A stretch of 64,000 bases of DNA from Clostridiales bacterium (GTDB lineage Bacteria > Bacillota > Clostridia > Lachnospirales > Lachnospiraceae): assembly GCA_012839295.1 (NCBI GenBank), contig DUNO01000050.1:1-64000 (forward strand), written 5' to 3'. A program made the position numbers and the translations under genes. Below, piece after piece: positions 8,382 to 15,242 of the stretch. A model generated the notes under the pieces. The model was not told where the DNA came from and ran no database searches. It saw nothing but the letters and a program-made list of their open reading frames with translations. Each line of letters starts with the position of its first letter. The first letter of the stretch is position 1.

Positions 8382-9560
8382 TTGACAGAGTTATTGGTAA
8401 GGCTATTTGTTAAGGATAATAAGAATGTGGAGGACCGTAAGGTGAGAACCAGCTACGGCGTCCTGTCAAGCATCGTTGGCATCTGCTGCAATATAATCCT
8501 ATTTGCAGTTAAGATGATGATTGGCATGGTCATTAATAGTATTTCTGTAATGGCGGACGCATTTAACAACCTGTCCGATGCGGCTTCTTCCATAATCAGC
8601 TTTATCGGCGTAAAGCTGGCTGAACGGCCGGCAGACAAGGAGCATCCCTTTGGCCATGGCAGGTTTGAATACCTGTCGGCACTGGCGGTAGCCTTCCTGA
8701 TCCTGCAGGTTGGCTTTACATTGTTTAAAAATGCTATCGGCAAGGTATTCCACCCGGAAGCAATTGAATTTAATCTGCTGCTCATTATCTTCTTATGTAT
8801 ATCGGTACTGATAAAGATTTGGCTTATGCTGTTTAACCGTAAGCTGGGGAAAAGGATAAAATCCACGGTGATGATAGCGACCTCGGCAGATTCAAGAAAT
8901 GATGTGATTGTTACCTCCGCGACCATAATTTCAGCCATTGTCTCCGGTGCGACCGGGCTGAATATCGATGGCTATATAGGACTTTTAGTGTCTGTCTTTG
9001 TCATGCTGGCCGGATTTAACATTGCGAAGGATACGCTGGAGCCCCTGCTTGGGGAGGCCGTCGACCGGGATATGTATGAAAAGGTTTCGAGGATGGTACA
9101 AGGCTATGAGGGCATCGTTGGAACCCATGACCTGATTATCCATAACTATGGGCCGACCCAACGGATGGCCACCATCCATGCTGAGGTGCCCAATAATATC
9201 GATTTTGAGGCAGCCCATGAAACCATTGACCGGATTGAACGGGACGTATTGCAGAAGCTGGATATTTTCCTTGTAATCCATATGGATCCGATTGAAGTGG
9301 ACAATGAGATGGTAAATGATAAAAAACGTATGGTATTAGAGGTCATCCTGGGGCTGGAGCCAAAGGCCTCCATCCATGACTTCCGCCTTGTTAACGGTGA
9401 GCACCAGATCAACCTGATCTTTGACCTGGTATTGCCATATTCCTATACAAAGGATATGAAGCAAAAGCTGCTTTCCAGTATCGTGGAGGAGCTGCGGAAG
9501 GAAGATACAAGGCATCAGTGCATTATTACAATGGAAAATAGCTTTATAGCGGAGGAGTAA
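8382..9560 (+). CDS. Cation diffusion facilitator efflux protein
   Basis: A 392-residue CDF family metal/proton antiporter with about six membrane segments. The metal-site motifs are ADAFNNLSDAASS in the second segment (about 58-71), HPFGHGRFEY just after it, and ATSADSRNDV in the fifth. The C-terminal ~190 residues contain the usual cytoplasmic dimerisation domain, then an extra ~90-residue region. The motifs resemble the Mn/Zn/Fe-exporting branch but do not settle the metal. Start is TTG at 8382, ten bases after AAGGGAAGGAG; no upstream ATG is in frame. Confidence 0.85.
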   Translation: MTELLVRLFVKDNKNVEDRKVRTSYGVLSSIVGICCNIILFAVKMMIGMVINSISVMADAFNNLSDAASSIISFIGVKLAERPADKEHPFGHGRFEYLSALAVAFLILQVGFTLFKNAIGKVFHPEAIEFNLLLIIFLCISVLIKIWLMLFNRKLGKRIKSTVMIATSADSRNDVIVTSATIISAIVSGATGLNIDGYIGLLVSVFVMLAGFNIAKDTLEPLLGEAVDRDMYEKVSRMVQGYEGIVGTHDLIIHNYGPTQRMATIHAEVPNNIDFEAAHETIDRIERDVLQKLDIFLVIHMDPIEVDNEMVNDKKRMVLEVILGLEPKASIHDFRLVNGEHQINLIFDLVLPYSYTKDMKQKLLSSIVEELRKEDTRHQCIITMENSFIAEE

Positions 9561-9621
9561 AGTGAAAGGCACGGGTGTAAAGAATGATTTTAAAAAAAGA
9601 TGAAAAATTTAAAAATTATGC

Positions 9622-9650
9622 TTGAAATGTACAAGCCTATTTGTTATAAT
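9622..9650 (+). promoter_or_regulatory. Sigma-A promoter of the tRNA-Gln gene
   Basis: TTGAAA at 9622-9627 and a perfect TATAAT at 9645-9650 are separated by 17 bases. They lie 42 bases ahead of the tRNA gene. Confidence 0.75.
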
Positions 9651-9692
9651 ATCATTCGTGGCTGACATAAGAGGCCGCAAGATAAAGTAAAT

Positions 9693-9764
9693 AGGGCTAT
9701 CGCCAAACGGTAAGGCACTGGACTCTGACTCCAGCATCTCAAGGTTCGAATCCTTGTAGCCCTG
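9693..9764 (+). tRNA. tRNA-Gln (anticodon CTG)
   Basis: A 72-base cloverleaf. The acceptor arms AGGGCTA and TAGCCCT pair fully, with discriminator G at 9764. The anticodon stem CTGGA/TCCAG encloses the loop CTCTGAC, giving anticodon CTG, which reads CAG glutamine codons. The T-arm contains GGTTCGAATCC. CCA is not encoded. The acceptor begins A-U, while many tRNA-Gln genes begin U-A. The gene stands alone with its own promoter and terminator. Confidence 0.93.
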
Positions 9765-9772
9765 TATATTGG

Positions 9773-9799
9773 GAGTATCGCATGATACTCTCTTTTTTT
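9773..9799 (+). terminator. Intrinsic terminator of tRNA-Gln
   Basis: The stem GAGTATC / GATACTC with a 4-base loop is followed by a run of seven T, directly downstream of the tRNA. Confidence 0.85.
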
Positions 9800-10037
9800 C
9801 GCTGATTTTTGCATACGGGTTGTATGTTGGGATTGATCAGGTTATTACCGAATTTGAAAGAGCGATTGGATTGTAAATATATTGCATGGTCAATAATCTT
9901 GACAATAAGCTACCTTCACCTTTATTTTTCCAATTTCAAGAATGAGCATGGAACAGATATTTATAATGTAACCGGTACAGCAGGAAGAGAAATTGAATAA
10001 GAGTGGGTTGCAGATACCAGAGAATTATGAAAGAGAC

Positions 10038-10062
10038 AACTTGTGCAAAAATTGCACAAGTT
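10038..10062. promoter_or_regulatory. 11-bp-arm perfect palindrome, operator-like
   Basis: AACTTGTGCAA and TTGCACAAGTT are perfect inverted arms around AAA. There is no T-run. It lies about 200 bases before the SatD-like gene in a stretch (9801-10165) where I see no gene. Confidence 0.5.
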
Positions 10063-10165
10063 AATAATTGACAGAATATATTTTCCTTTGTTTTTGCTTA
10101 GTTTTACAGCGAGTTGGGATTTATTCCGGTTATTGGAGGTTTGTATAAAAATATAACGGGAAATC

Positions 10166-10233
10166 GTTATATAATGATTATATAACATAAAATAGACATA
10201 TAACTTGAATATAGAATAAAATGGCTATATAAT
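10166..10233 (+). promoter_or_regulatory. Promoter and palindromic operator of the satD-like operon
   Basis: A perfect 21-bp palindrome (arms GTTATATAAT / ATTATATAAC) lies at 10166-10186. A near-consensus promoter follows: TTGAAT at 10205-10210, 17 bases, TATAAT at 10228-10233. The leader is very short, since the ribosome site AAGGAGGTG begins at 10243. Confidence 0.65.
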
Positions 10234-10260
10234 ATGAGTTGTAAGGAGGTGTGAGACGAA

Positions 10261-10944
10261 TTGCTTTTTTTTAATTTCAACCCATATATAGCCATTATAG
10301 GAGATATCAAGGCTTCGAAAAAATCCACTGACAGAAAGGAAATACAGATAAGGCTGAATGATGTACTAAGGGAAATTAACCTGAAATACAAAAAAGATAT
10401 AGCCTCGAATTTCACCATTACCCTGGGAGATGAATTCCAAGGCTTGCTTAATCAGGGAACAAATGTGATGAATATAATTTTTGATATTGAGAAAAAAATG
10501 TTTCCGACAAAATTGCGTTTTGGGATCGGGGTAGGGGAGATTACTACGGATATTAACCCGGAAATCTCAATTGGGTCAGATGGACCTGCGTATTATAAAG
10601 CGCGGGAGTCTGTCATATTCCTTAAGGAGGTTGAACGAAGGCGGAAAACGGCCATTTCCAGTATAAGGATTGAGTTGGACAGTGAGAATAGGATGGCCTC
10701 TGAACTTATGAATACAATACTGTCCCTTACAGAAGTGATAAAGAATTCATGGACAGATAGGCAGAGGGAGGTTATATGGGACATGATGGAGTATCAGGAC
10801 GGTCAGGTTAATGTGGCAAATCGTTTGAAGGTATCCCAGCCGGCCATACAAAGATGCCTTACTGGGGGGAAATATTATGCCTATAAGGAAGCAGTAGATA
10901 CCATTACGCGAACGCTGTCCGGGATAAGGAGGGAAGATGTTTAG
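10261..10944 (+). CDS. SatD family protein
   Basis: A 227-residue SatD-family protein. The family is named from the acid-tolerance locus of Streptococcus mutans; its biochemical role is unknown to me. Residues 9-16 read YIAIIGDI and residues 53-61 read TITLGDEFQ. Together with FGIGVGEI (about 89-96), these place acidic residues (D15, D57, E58) as in the palm domain of nucleotide cyclases and GGDEF proteins. The C-terminal ~70 residues (WTDRQREVIWDM ... VSQPAIQRCL) look like a sigma region 4-type helix-turn-helix. Start is TTG at 10261 after a perfect AAGGAGGTG. It overlaps the next gene by 8 bases. Confidence 0.75.
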   Translation: MLFFNFNPYIAIIGDIKASKKSTDRKEIQIRLNDVLREINLKYKKDIASNFTITLGDEFQGLLNQGTNVMNIIFDIEKKMFPTKLRFGIGVGEITTDINPEISIGSDGPAYYKARESVIFLKEVERRRKTAISSIRIELDSENRMASELMNTILSLTEVIKNSWTDRQREVIWDMMEYQDGQVNVANRLKVSQPAIQRCLTGGKYYAYKEAVDTITRTLSGIRREDV

Positions 10945-11698
10945 GGAAATTATGATAGTCCTTGTGATGTCGCATACGATAGGGGACTTCTATTTACAGA
11001 CAAATAAAATAGCTAAGAAAAAGGAAAAAAGCTTTAAGTGGCTTTGCTTGCATGGATTATTATACTGGCTCTCCTTCTTCCTGGTTTCGCTTCCTGTCTT
11101 ATCGTTGGAGATATTCCTGTGCGGATTGGTTATGGGCGTAGTTCATTTAATTATAGATTCAATAAAGTTTATTGTCATGAATTACAGTAAGAGAAAAAAG
11201 AAATTAACGTCAAACTACAGGCGCAATATGTACCTGCTTGATCAGGTAGCCCATGTTGCCGGTCTGATAGCCGGAGGCTATTTTTTCGCAAGCGGGAATT
11301 ATGGTGTAGAACTAATTAGCCTATGCAGGGATTTTATCAATGTTACTGGGATACCGGCATTGAAAGCAGTGTGCATTGTTTTAGCCATTTTATTGATCCA
11401 TAAACCGGCCAATATTACAATATCGCACCTGCTTGTTGGTTATAAGCCAAAAAAGGAATTGTCAGATTTGCAGGTACAGGATTATAAAGCCGGCCGCTTT
11501 ATTGGGAGCGTCGAAAGAATGATTATGCTGATACTTTTGGTTTTGGGACAGTATTCAGCAATCGGGCTTGTATTGACTGCAAAATCAATTGCACGTTATG
11601 ACGAAATAGCAAAGAACAAAATAACGGCTGAATATTACTTGTTGGGTACATTAATGAGTACGGGGTTTGCGATTGTCGTTTCGTTTTTTCTTACATAA
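10937..11698 (+). CDS. DUF3307 membrane protein
   Basis: A 253-residue protein with about five hydrophobic segments, of the DUF3307 family. Conserved features are SHTIGDFYLQT near the N-terminus (8-18) and the following LHGLLYW and GVVHLIIDSIKF segments, whose His and Asp residues sit at membrane edges. DUF3307 genes are commonly paired with satD genes. Here the pair overlaps by 8 bases, so the proteins probably work together. The charged loop at about 78-95 is likely cytoplasmic. No enzymatic role is established. Confidence 0.72.
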   Translation: MFREIMIVLVMSHTIGDFYLQTNKIAKKKEKSFKWLCLHGLLYWLSFFLVSLPVLSLEIFLCGLVMGVVHLIIDSIKFIVMNYSKRKKKLTSNYRRNMYLLDQVAHVAGLIAGGYFFASGNYGVELISLCRDFINVTGIPALKAVCIVLAILLIHKPANITISHLLVGYKPKKELSDLQVQDYKAGRFIGSVERMIMLILLVLGQYSAIGLVLTAKSIARYDEIAKNKITAEYYLLGTLMSTGFAIVVSFFLT

Positions 11699-11794
11699 TA
11701 TCTTAGGTCCCACGGATCTTCTATCATTTCTGGTAATTATGTTGTATAATAAGATCTAATAACTTGATTTACCAGGAAAGAGAGAGATGCAGAA

Positions 11795-12418
11795 ATGAAG
11801 GTCTTATTGATTAACGGAAGCCCTCGGGCAAAGGGATGTACTTATACGGCATTGTGTGAAATCGCCGCAGAATTGGAAAAAGAAAATATTGAAACAGAGA
11901 TATTCCATCTGGGAATTGCCCCAATCAGGGGTTGTACGGCCTGTGGAGGCTGCAATAAGCTTGGAAGGTGCGTGTTCAATGATGATGTGGTCAATGCCGG
12001 AATCGAAAAGATGAAGGAGTGTGACGGACTGATTGTTGGTTCTCCTGTCCACTACGCCGGGGCATCCGGTTTTTTAACCTCCTTTTTGGACCGGGTCTTT
12101 TATGCAAGCGGAGGTGCTTTTGCCTATAAACCGGGAGCTGCGATTATAAGCTGCCGCCGTGGGGGAGCTACTGCTGCCTTTGACCAGCTGAATAAATATT
12201 TTACGATTTCCAATATGCCCATAATATCTTCCCAGTACTGGAATATGGTCCATGGCAATACTCCGGAGGAGGTAAAGCAGGACTTGGAAGGGATGCAGAT
12301 TATGAGGACGCTGGGAAGGAATATGGCCTGGCTGATAAAATCGATCCAGGCAGGAAGGGAAGCGGGGGTCGAACTCCCGCGGAAGGAAAAAAGGGCGGTT
12401 ACCAATTTTATAAGATAA
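11795..12418 (+). CDS. Iron-sulfur flavoprotein-like NADPH-dependent FMN reductase
   Basis: A 207-residue flavodoxin-fold protein. The N-terminal LLINGSPRAKGCTY is the FMN phosphate loop. C47, C50, C53 and C59 (CTACGGCNKLGRC) form the compact CX2CX2CX5C motif known from iron-sulfur flavoproteins of anaerobes, which bind one 4Fe-4S cluster beside FMN. SPVHYAGASG follows at about 75-84. It would carry electrons to an unknown acceptor, possibly reducing oxygen, peroxide or quinones. The gene stands alone and ends at a terminator that overlaps the convergent gene. Confidence 0.8.
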   Translation: MKVLLINGSPRAKGCTYTALCEIAAELEKENIETEIFHLGIAPIRGCTACGGCNKLGRCVFNDDVVNAGIEKMKECDGLIVGSPVHYAGASGFLTSFLDRVFYASGGAFAYKPGAAIISCRRGGATAAFDQLNKYFTISNMPIISSQYWNMVHGNTPEEVKQDLEGMQIMRTLGRNMAWLIKSIQAGREAGVELPRKEKRAVTNFIR

Positions 12419-12441
12419 GCTGGTATGGATACCGAAAAAAA

Positions 12442-12479
12442 CAACCTCCTCAGGTCTCTGGGGAGGTTGCAGCTTTTTT
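12442..12479. terminator. Bidirectional intrinsic terminator
   Basis: The stem CAACCTCC / GGAGGTTG is followed by a run of six T on the plus strand and preceded by an A-run that serves the minus strand. It overlaps the last codons of the minus-strand GGDEF-like gene. Confidence 0.7.
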
Positions 12480-13097
12480 ATTGGATTCTAATTCGTTATA
12501 GTCTGCCAGTATATGGTGGTTCTGGTCCTTGATGGTGCTTTTGGCGTAAAATGCCTGACGGTACAGGGCTGTAATGTCGATGTCCGGCTGGTTGGACAGG
12601 CAGGTCCCAAAGGTTAATTTAACCTTTAAACCAGGGTCGAATTGGTTGGCTTCTTCCATAAGGCTGATGGCAAGGAGTGCGATATCGACTGATTTATAAT
12701 TTTCCACCAGAATGGCAAAGGTGTTATGGTTCATCTGGCAGAACAGATCCGGCTTTGCAATATATTTTTTTAATACAGTATCCACATAGGCGACCAAATC
12801 CCGGAAGACATATAGATTGCAGGCTTCACTGGCGCCGCCAAGGAGTGTGACATCAAAGATAATCATGGTGTAAGTGTGCCGCCTGCTACCTTTATGTAAT
12901 AGCTTTTGGGCAGAAACCGTAAAGTGATGCATGCCGGAGGCATGGGTCTTCGGAACGGGCAGCAAGGTCTTGGTCGGATGGCTGCCCCGGGAAGTAAGAT
13001 TAGACCATGCTCCAAGGATGGGAGAAATATTTTCATTGGAAGCTAAATCATCTGTAATATGGAATTCTGGCTGCTTTTCGGTATCCAAATGTTTCAT
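12450..13097 (-). CDS. Degenerate GGDEF-domain protein
   Basis: A 215-residue soluble protein. Residues from about 75 to 200 follow the secondary-structure pattern of a GGDEF domain: IIFDVT at the first metal strand, the DLFCQMNHNTFAILV segment where GGDEF would lie, then FGTCLSN and a final DITALYRQAFYAKS helix. The signature itself is NHNTF, so cyclase activity is not expected. It could bind a ligand or act as a regulatory partner. The first 70 residues match nothing I recognise. No strong ribosome site precedes the ATG. A pseudoknot-capable leader ends about 40 bases upstream. Confidence 0.6.
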   Translation of the reverse strand: MKHLDTEKQPEFHITDDLASNENISPILGAWSNLTSRGSHPTKTLLPVPKTHASGMHHFTVSAQKLLHKGSRRHTYTMIIFDVTLLGGASEACNLYVFRDLVAYVDTVLKKYIAKPDLFCQMNHNTFAILVENYKSVDIALLAISLMEEANQFDPGLKVKLTFGTCLSNQPDIDITALYRQAFYAKSTIKDQNHHILADYNELESNKKAATSPET

Positions 13098-13137
13098 TTC
13101 TTTATAAGCCCCACTTTCTTATATTCTTGTTGAAATA

Positions 13138-13211
13138 TTCTGGCTCTCTGCCGGTATAGGCACTTACCGGATGTCGCTTTGTGCCATCACCCTTCGGTAA
13201 TTCTGCCAGAA
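13138..13211 (-). ncRNA. Candidate structured leader with H-type pseudoknot
   Basis: On the minus strand this lies 41 bases before the degenerate GGDEF gene. TTCTGGC and GCCAGAA (13205-13211 with 13138-13144) close the element. Inside, TTACCG pairs with CGGTAA. The enclosed GGCAC pairs with the GTGCC directly after the 3' arm, giving an H-type pseudoknot. An alternative hairpin, CCGGTA with TACCGG, is mutually exclusive with it. These pairings were found by eye. It lacks the c-di-GMP-I signature and I cannot assign it to a known riboswitch class. Confidence 0.5.
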
Positions 13212-13492
13212 GCATTATAAGTACCAAGATAATAAAGGTTTTCTGAACTGAATATCACTTTTTGTTGATATATAGGATTTTAATGGATATTTTGGGAAAT
13301 GTATAGAGGGGATCGTGAAAATAGGGCTAATTACCTTGGTTTTGTGTTAAATACAGAACGCCCTGGGGGGGAATTGCGGCATAAAGCAGGGGTGGAAGTG
13401 CAAATAGGAAGAAAGATTGAAAAGTATATAATTAATAAGATAGAAAGTATTGTTATAATAATATAGAATTATGTTATTATAGAACCGATACC

Positions 13493-13544
13493 AGATACGA
13501 ATTAAAGATACGAATTAAAGATATGAATTAAAGATATGAATTAA
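13493..13544 (+). repeat. Four tandem 13-bp direct repeats
   Basis: AGATACGAATTAA occurs twice, followed directly by AGATATGAATTAA twice. The array ends about 12 bases before the ribosome site of the nitroreductase gene. It could be a set of regulator sites or a slippage-prone spacer. The gap from 13212 to 13492 otherwise shows only AT-rich sequence and no gene. Confidence 0.85.
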
Positions 13545-13572
13545 TTATAATTATGAAGAAAGGGTGTACGAG

Positions 13573-14067
13573 ATGAATGCAATTTTTCAGCGTGTTAGTG
13601 TGAGAAGCTATCAGGATAGGGCAGTAGAAGGGGAAAAGATAGAATTAATCCTAAGGGCTGCCATGGCAGCACCTTCTGCAGGCAACCAGCAGCCCTGGGA
13701 ATTCTATGTAGTCAGGACAAAAGAGGTATTGGGGCAATTATCACAATGCAGTCCTTATGCAGGCTGTACAAAGGCTGCCCCAATAGCAATCGTACCCTGT
13801 TATAGGACTGAGGGGTTAAAATTTTACGACTATACGGATATTGATCTGAGTGCTGCAACGCAGAATATTTTGCTGGAGGCGGTGGAACTGGGATTGGGAG
13901 CGGTCTGGCTTGGCGTGGCACCGGTAAAGGACAGAATGGAAGCAGTCAGCCAAATATTGGGCCTACCGGAGGATTTACATCCCTTCGCCATCATTCCCCT
14001 GGGATATCCGACTAAGGATTATACTCAGCAGGGCCGCTTTGACGCAAGCCGTATCCATAATATTTAA
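13573..14067 (+). CDS. Nitroreductase family protein
   Basis: A 164-residue FMN-dependent nitroreductase-fold protein. The start RVSVRSYQDRAVEGEKIE and APSAGNQQPWEFYVV (about 34-48) form the FMN phosphate site. LEAVELGLGAVWLG and IIPLGYPTK close the domain. It would reduce nitro compounds, quinones or flavins with NAD(P)H. The ATG at 13573 has GAAAGGG about 8 bases upstream; a GTG at 13564 is also in frame but overlaps that site. The sbcD gene begins 33 bases downstream. Confidence 0.83.
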   Translation: MNAIFQRVSVRSYQDRAVEGEKIELILRAAMAAPSAGNQQPWEFYVVRTKEVLGQLSQCSPYAGCTKAAPIAIVPCYRTEGLKFYDYTDIDLSAATQNILLEAVELGLGAVWLGVAPVKDRMEAVSQILGLPEDLHPFAIIPLGYPTKDYTQQGRFDASRIHNI

Positions 14068-14083
14068 ATTTAAGCGCCCAAAC

Positions 14084-14102
14084 AAAGGAGGTAACTGCCA
14101 TA
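14084..14102 (+). promoter_or_regulatory. Ribosome site that points to an ATA start
   Basis: AAAGGAGG at 14084-14091 is a near-perfect ribosome site. The codon at normal spacing, in frame with the conserved SbcD N-terminus, is ATA (14100-14102). Confidence 0.6.
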
Positions 14103-15242
14103 AAATTATTACATACGGCTGATTTACATATTGGTAAACGTGTAAACGAATTTTCTATGATTGAAGATCAGGAATATATTCTGACGCAGATTATAACCCT
14201 GGTGGATGAGCAAAAGCCGGAGGGAATACTGATTGCAGGAGATATCTATGATAAAAGCATACCAACGGAAGAAGGAGTTGCTCTGTTTGATAGCTTCCTG
14301 ACCCAGTTACATAGCAGGAATATTAATGTTTTCGTAATCAGTGGGAACCATGATTCCAGCGAACGCATCAATTATGGCGGAAGAATTATGGAGAAGAATG
14401 GAATCCACATTGTAGGCACCTTCCAGGGGGAGCTGGAGAAGGTAACGTTGCAGGATGAGCTGGGAGAAGTGGATATTTATTTGCTCCCCTTTGTTAAGCC
14501 GGCAATGGTTAACCGGTTCTTTCCCGGTGTTACCACCTATCAGGAAGCGGTAGCCGCAGTAATTGGGAATAGTGGGATAGACAGCAGCAGGAGGAATATC
14601 CTCGTGGCGCATCAATTTGTCACAAGCGGTGAAACCCAGCCGGAGCGCTGTGATTCTGAACAGGTATCCGTTGGGGGGCTGGACAATGTTGATGCCTCGG
14701 TTTTTGAAGCTTTTGATTATGTCGCCCTTGGGCATCTCCATGGGGCCCAGAGGATAGGGAGGGATACGGTCCGTTACTCCGGCTCGCCCCTGAAATATTC
14801 CTTTTCGGAGGTCAATCAGGTTAAAGGCATCACCGTGGTCACGCTGAAGGAAAAAGGAAATATTGGGATAACGAAGCTTCCGCTGGTTCCAATCAGGGAT
14901 ATGCGCCGTATCAGGGGACCGATTGCCGCCCTGACAGACAGTGAGTTCTACAGCCAGGCAAATATCCAGGATTATATCCATGCCATACTTACGGATGAAG
15001 AGGAGATCTATGATGCCATTGGAAAATTGCGCAGTGTCTATCCGAATATTATGCGCCTGGATTTTGAAAACAGCAAATCCGTCTATCAGGAGAGCCTTAA
15101 GCTGGCAGCAGAGGCAGTGGAGCAGAAGACGCCCCTGGAATTGTTTGAGGAATTTTTTCAGGGCCAGAATAATATACCGCTATCTGAGCGGCAAAGAGAA
15201 ATTATGGTGAAGCTTTTAAAGGATTCGGAGGGAAGAGTATGA
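14100..15242 (+). CDS. sbcD: Exonuclease subunit SbcD (Mre11 type)
   Basis: About 380 residues of a calcineurin-like phosphoesterase, the nuclease subunit of the SbcCD complex that cuts DNA hairpins and processes ends. The conserved N-terminus KLLHTADLHIGK lies upstream of the first in-frame ATG (14157), so translation must begin earlier. The only codon well placed after AAAGGAGG is ATA at 14100. Further metal motifs are GDIYDK, SGNHDS and ALGHLHGAQ. The C-terminal capping domain follows. The stop overlaps the sbcC start (ATGA), as usual for this pair. The ATA could be a rare genuine start, a mutation lowering expression, or a sequencing error. Confidence 0.88.
   Translation: MKLLHTADLHIGKRVNEFSMIEDQEYILTQIITLVDEQKPEGILIAGDIYDKSIPTEEGVALFDSFLTQLHSRNINVFVISGNHDSSERINYGGRIMEKNGIHIVGTFQGELEKVTLQDELGEVDIYLLPFVKPAMVNRFFPGVTTYQEAVAAVIGNSGIDSSRRNILVAHQFVTSGETQPERCDSEQVSVGGLDNVDASVFEAFDYVALGHLHGAQRIGRDTVRYSGSPLKYSFSEVNQVKGITVVTLKEKGNIGITKLPLVPIRDMRRIRGPIAALTDSEFYSQANIQDYIHAILTDEEEIYDAIGKLRSVYPNIMRLDFENSKSVYQESLKLAAEAVEQKTPLELFEEFFQGQNNIPLSERQREIMVKLLKDSEGRV

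Noticed and set aside
9809-10000. A 63-codon open frame after tRNA-Gln
   Set aside because: No ribosome site, no recognisable domain, and composition like the AT-rich gap around it.
10069-10100. A promoter beginning TTGACA before the SatD gene
   Set aside because: No -10 box at the right spacing; the pair at 10205-10233 is far better.
13138-13211. Assignment to the c-di-GMP-I (GEMM) riboswitch
   Set aside because: The conserved two-stem GGGCAAACC / GACGCAAAGCC arrangement is missing and the topology is a pseudoknot instead.
13493-13544. A CRISPR array
   Set aside because: The 13-bp units abut with no spacers and there are no cas genes.
14307-14981. A 224-codon open frame antisense to sbcD
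   Set aside because: It mirrors sbcD codons and has no family resemblance.
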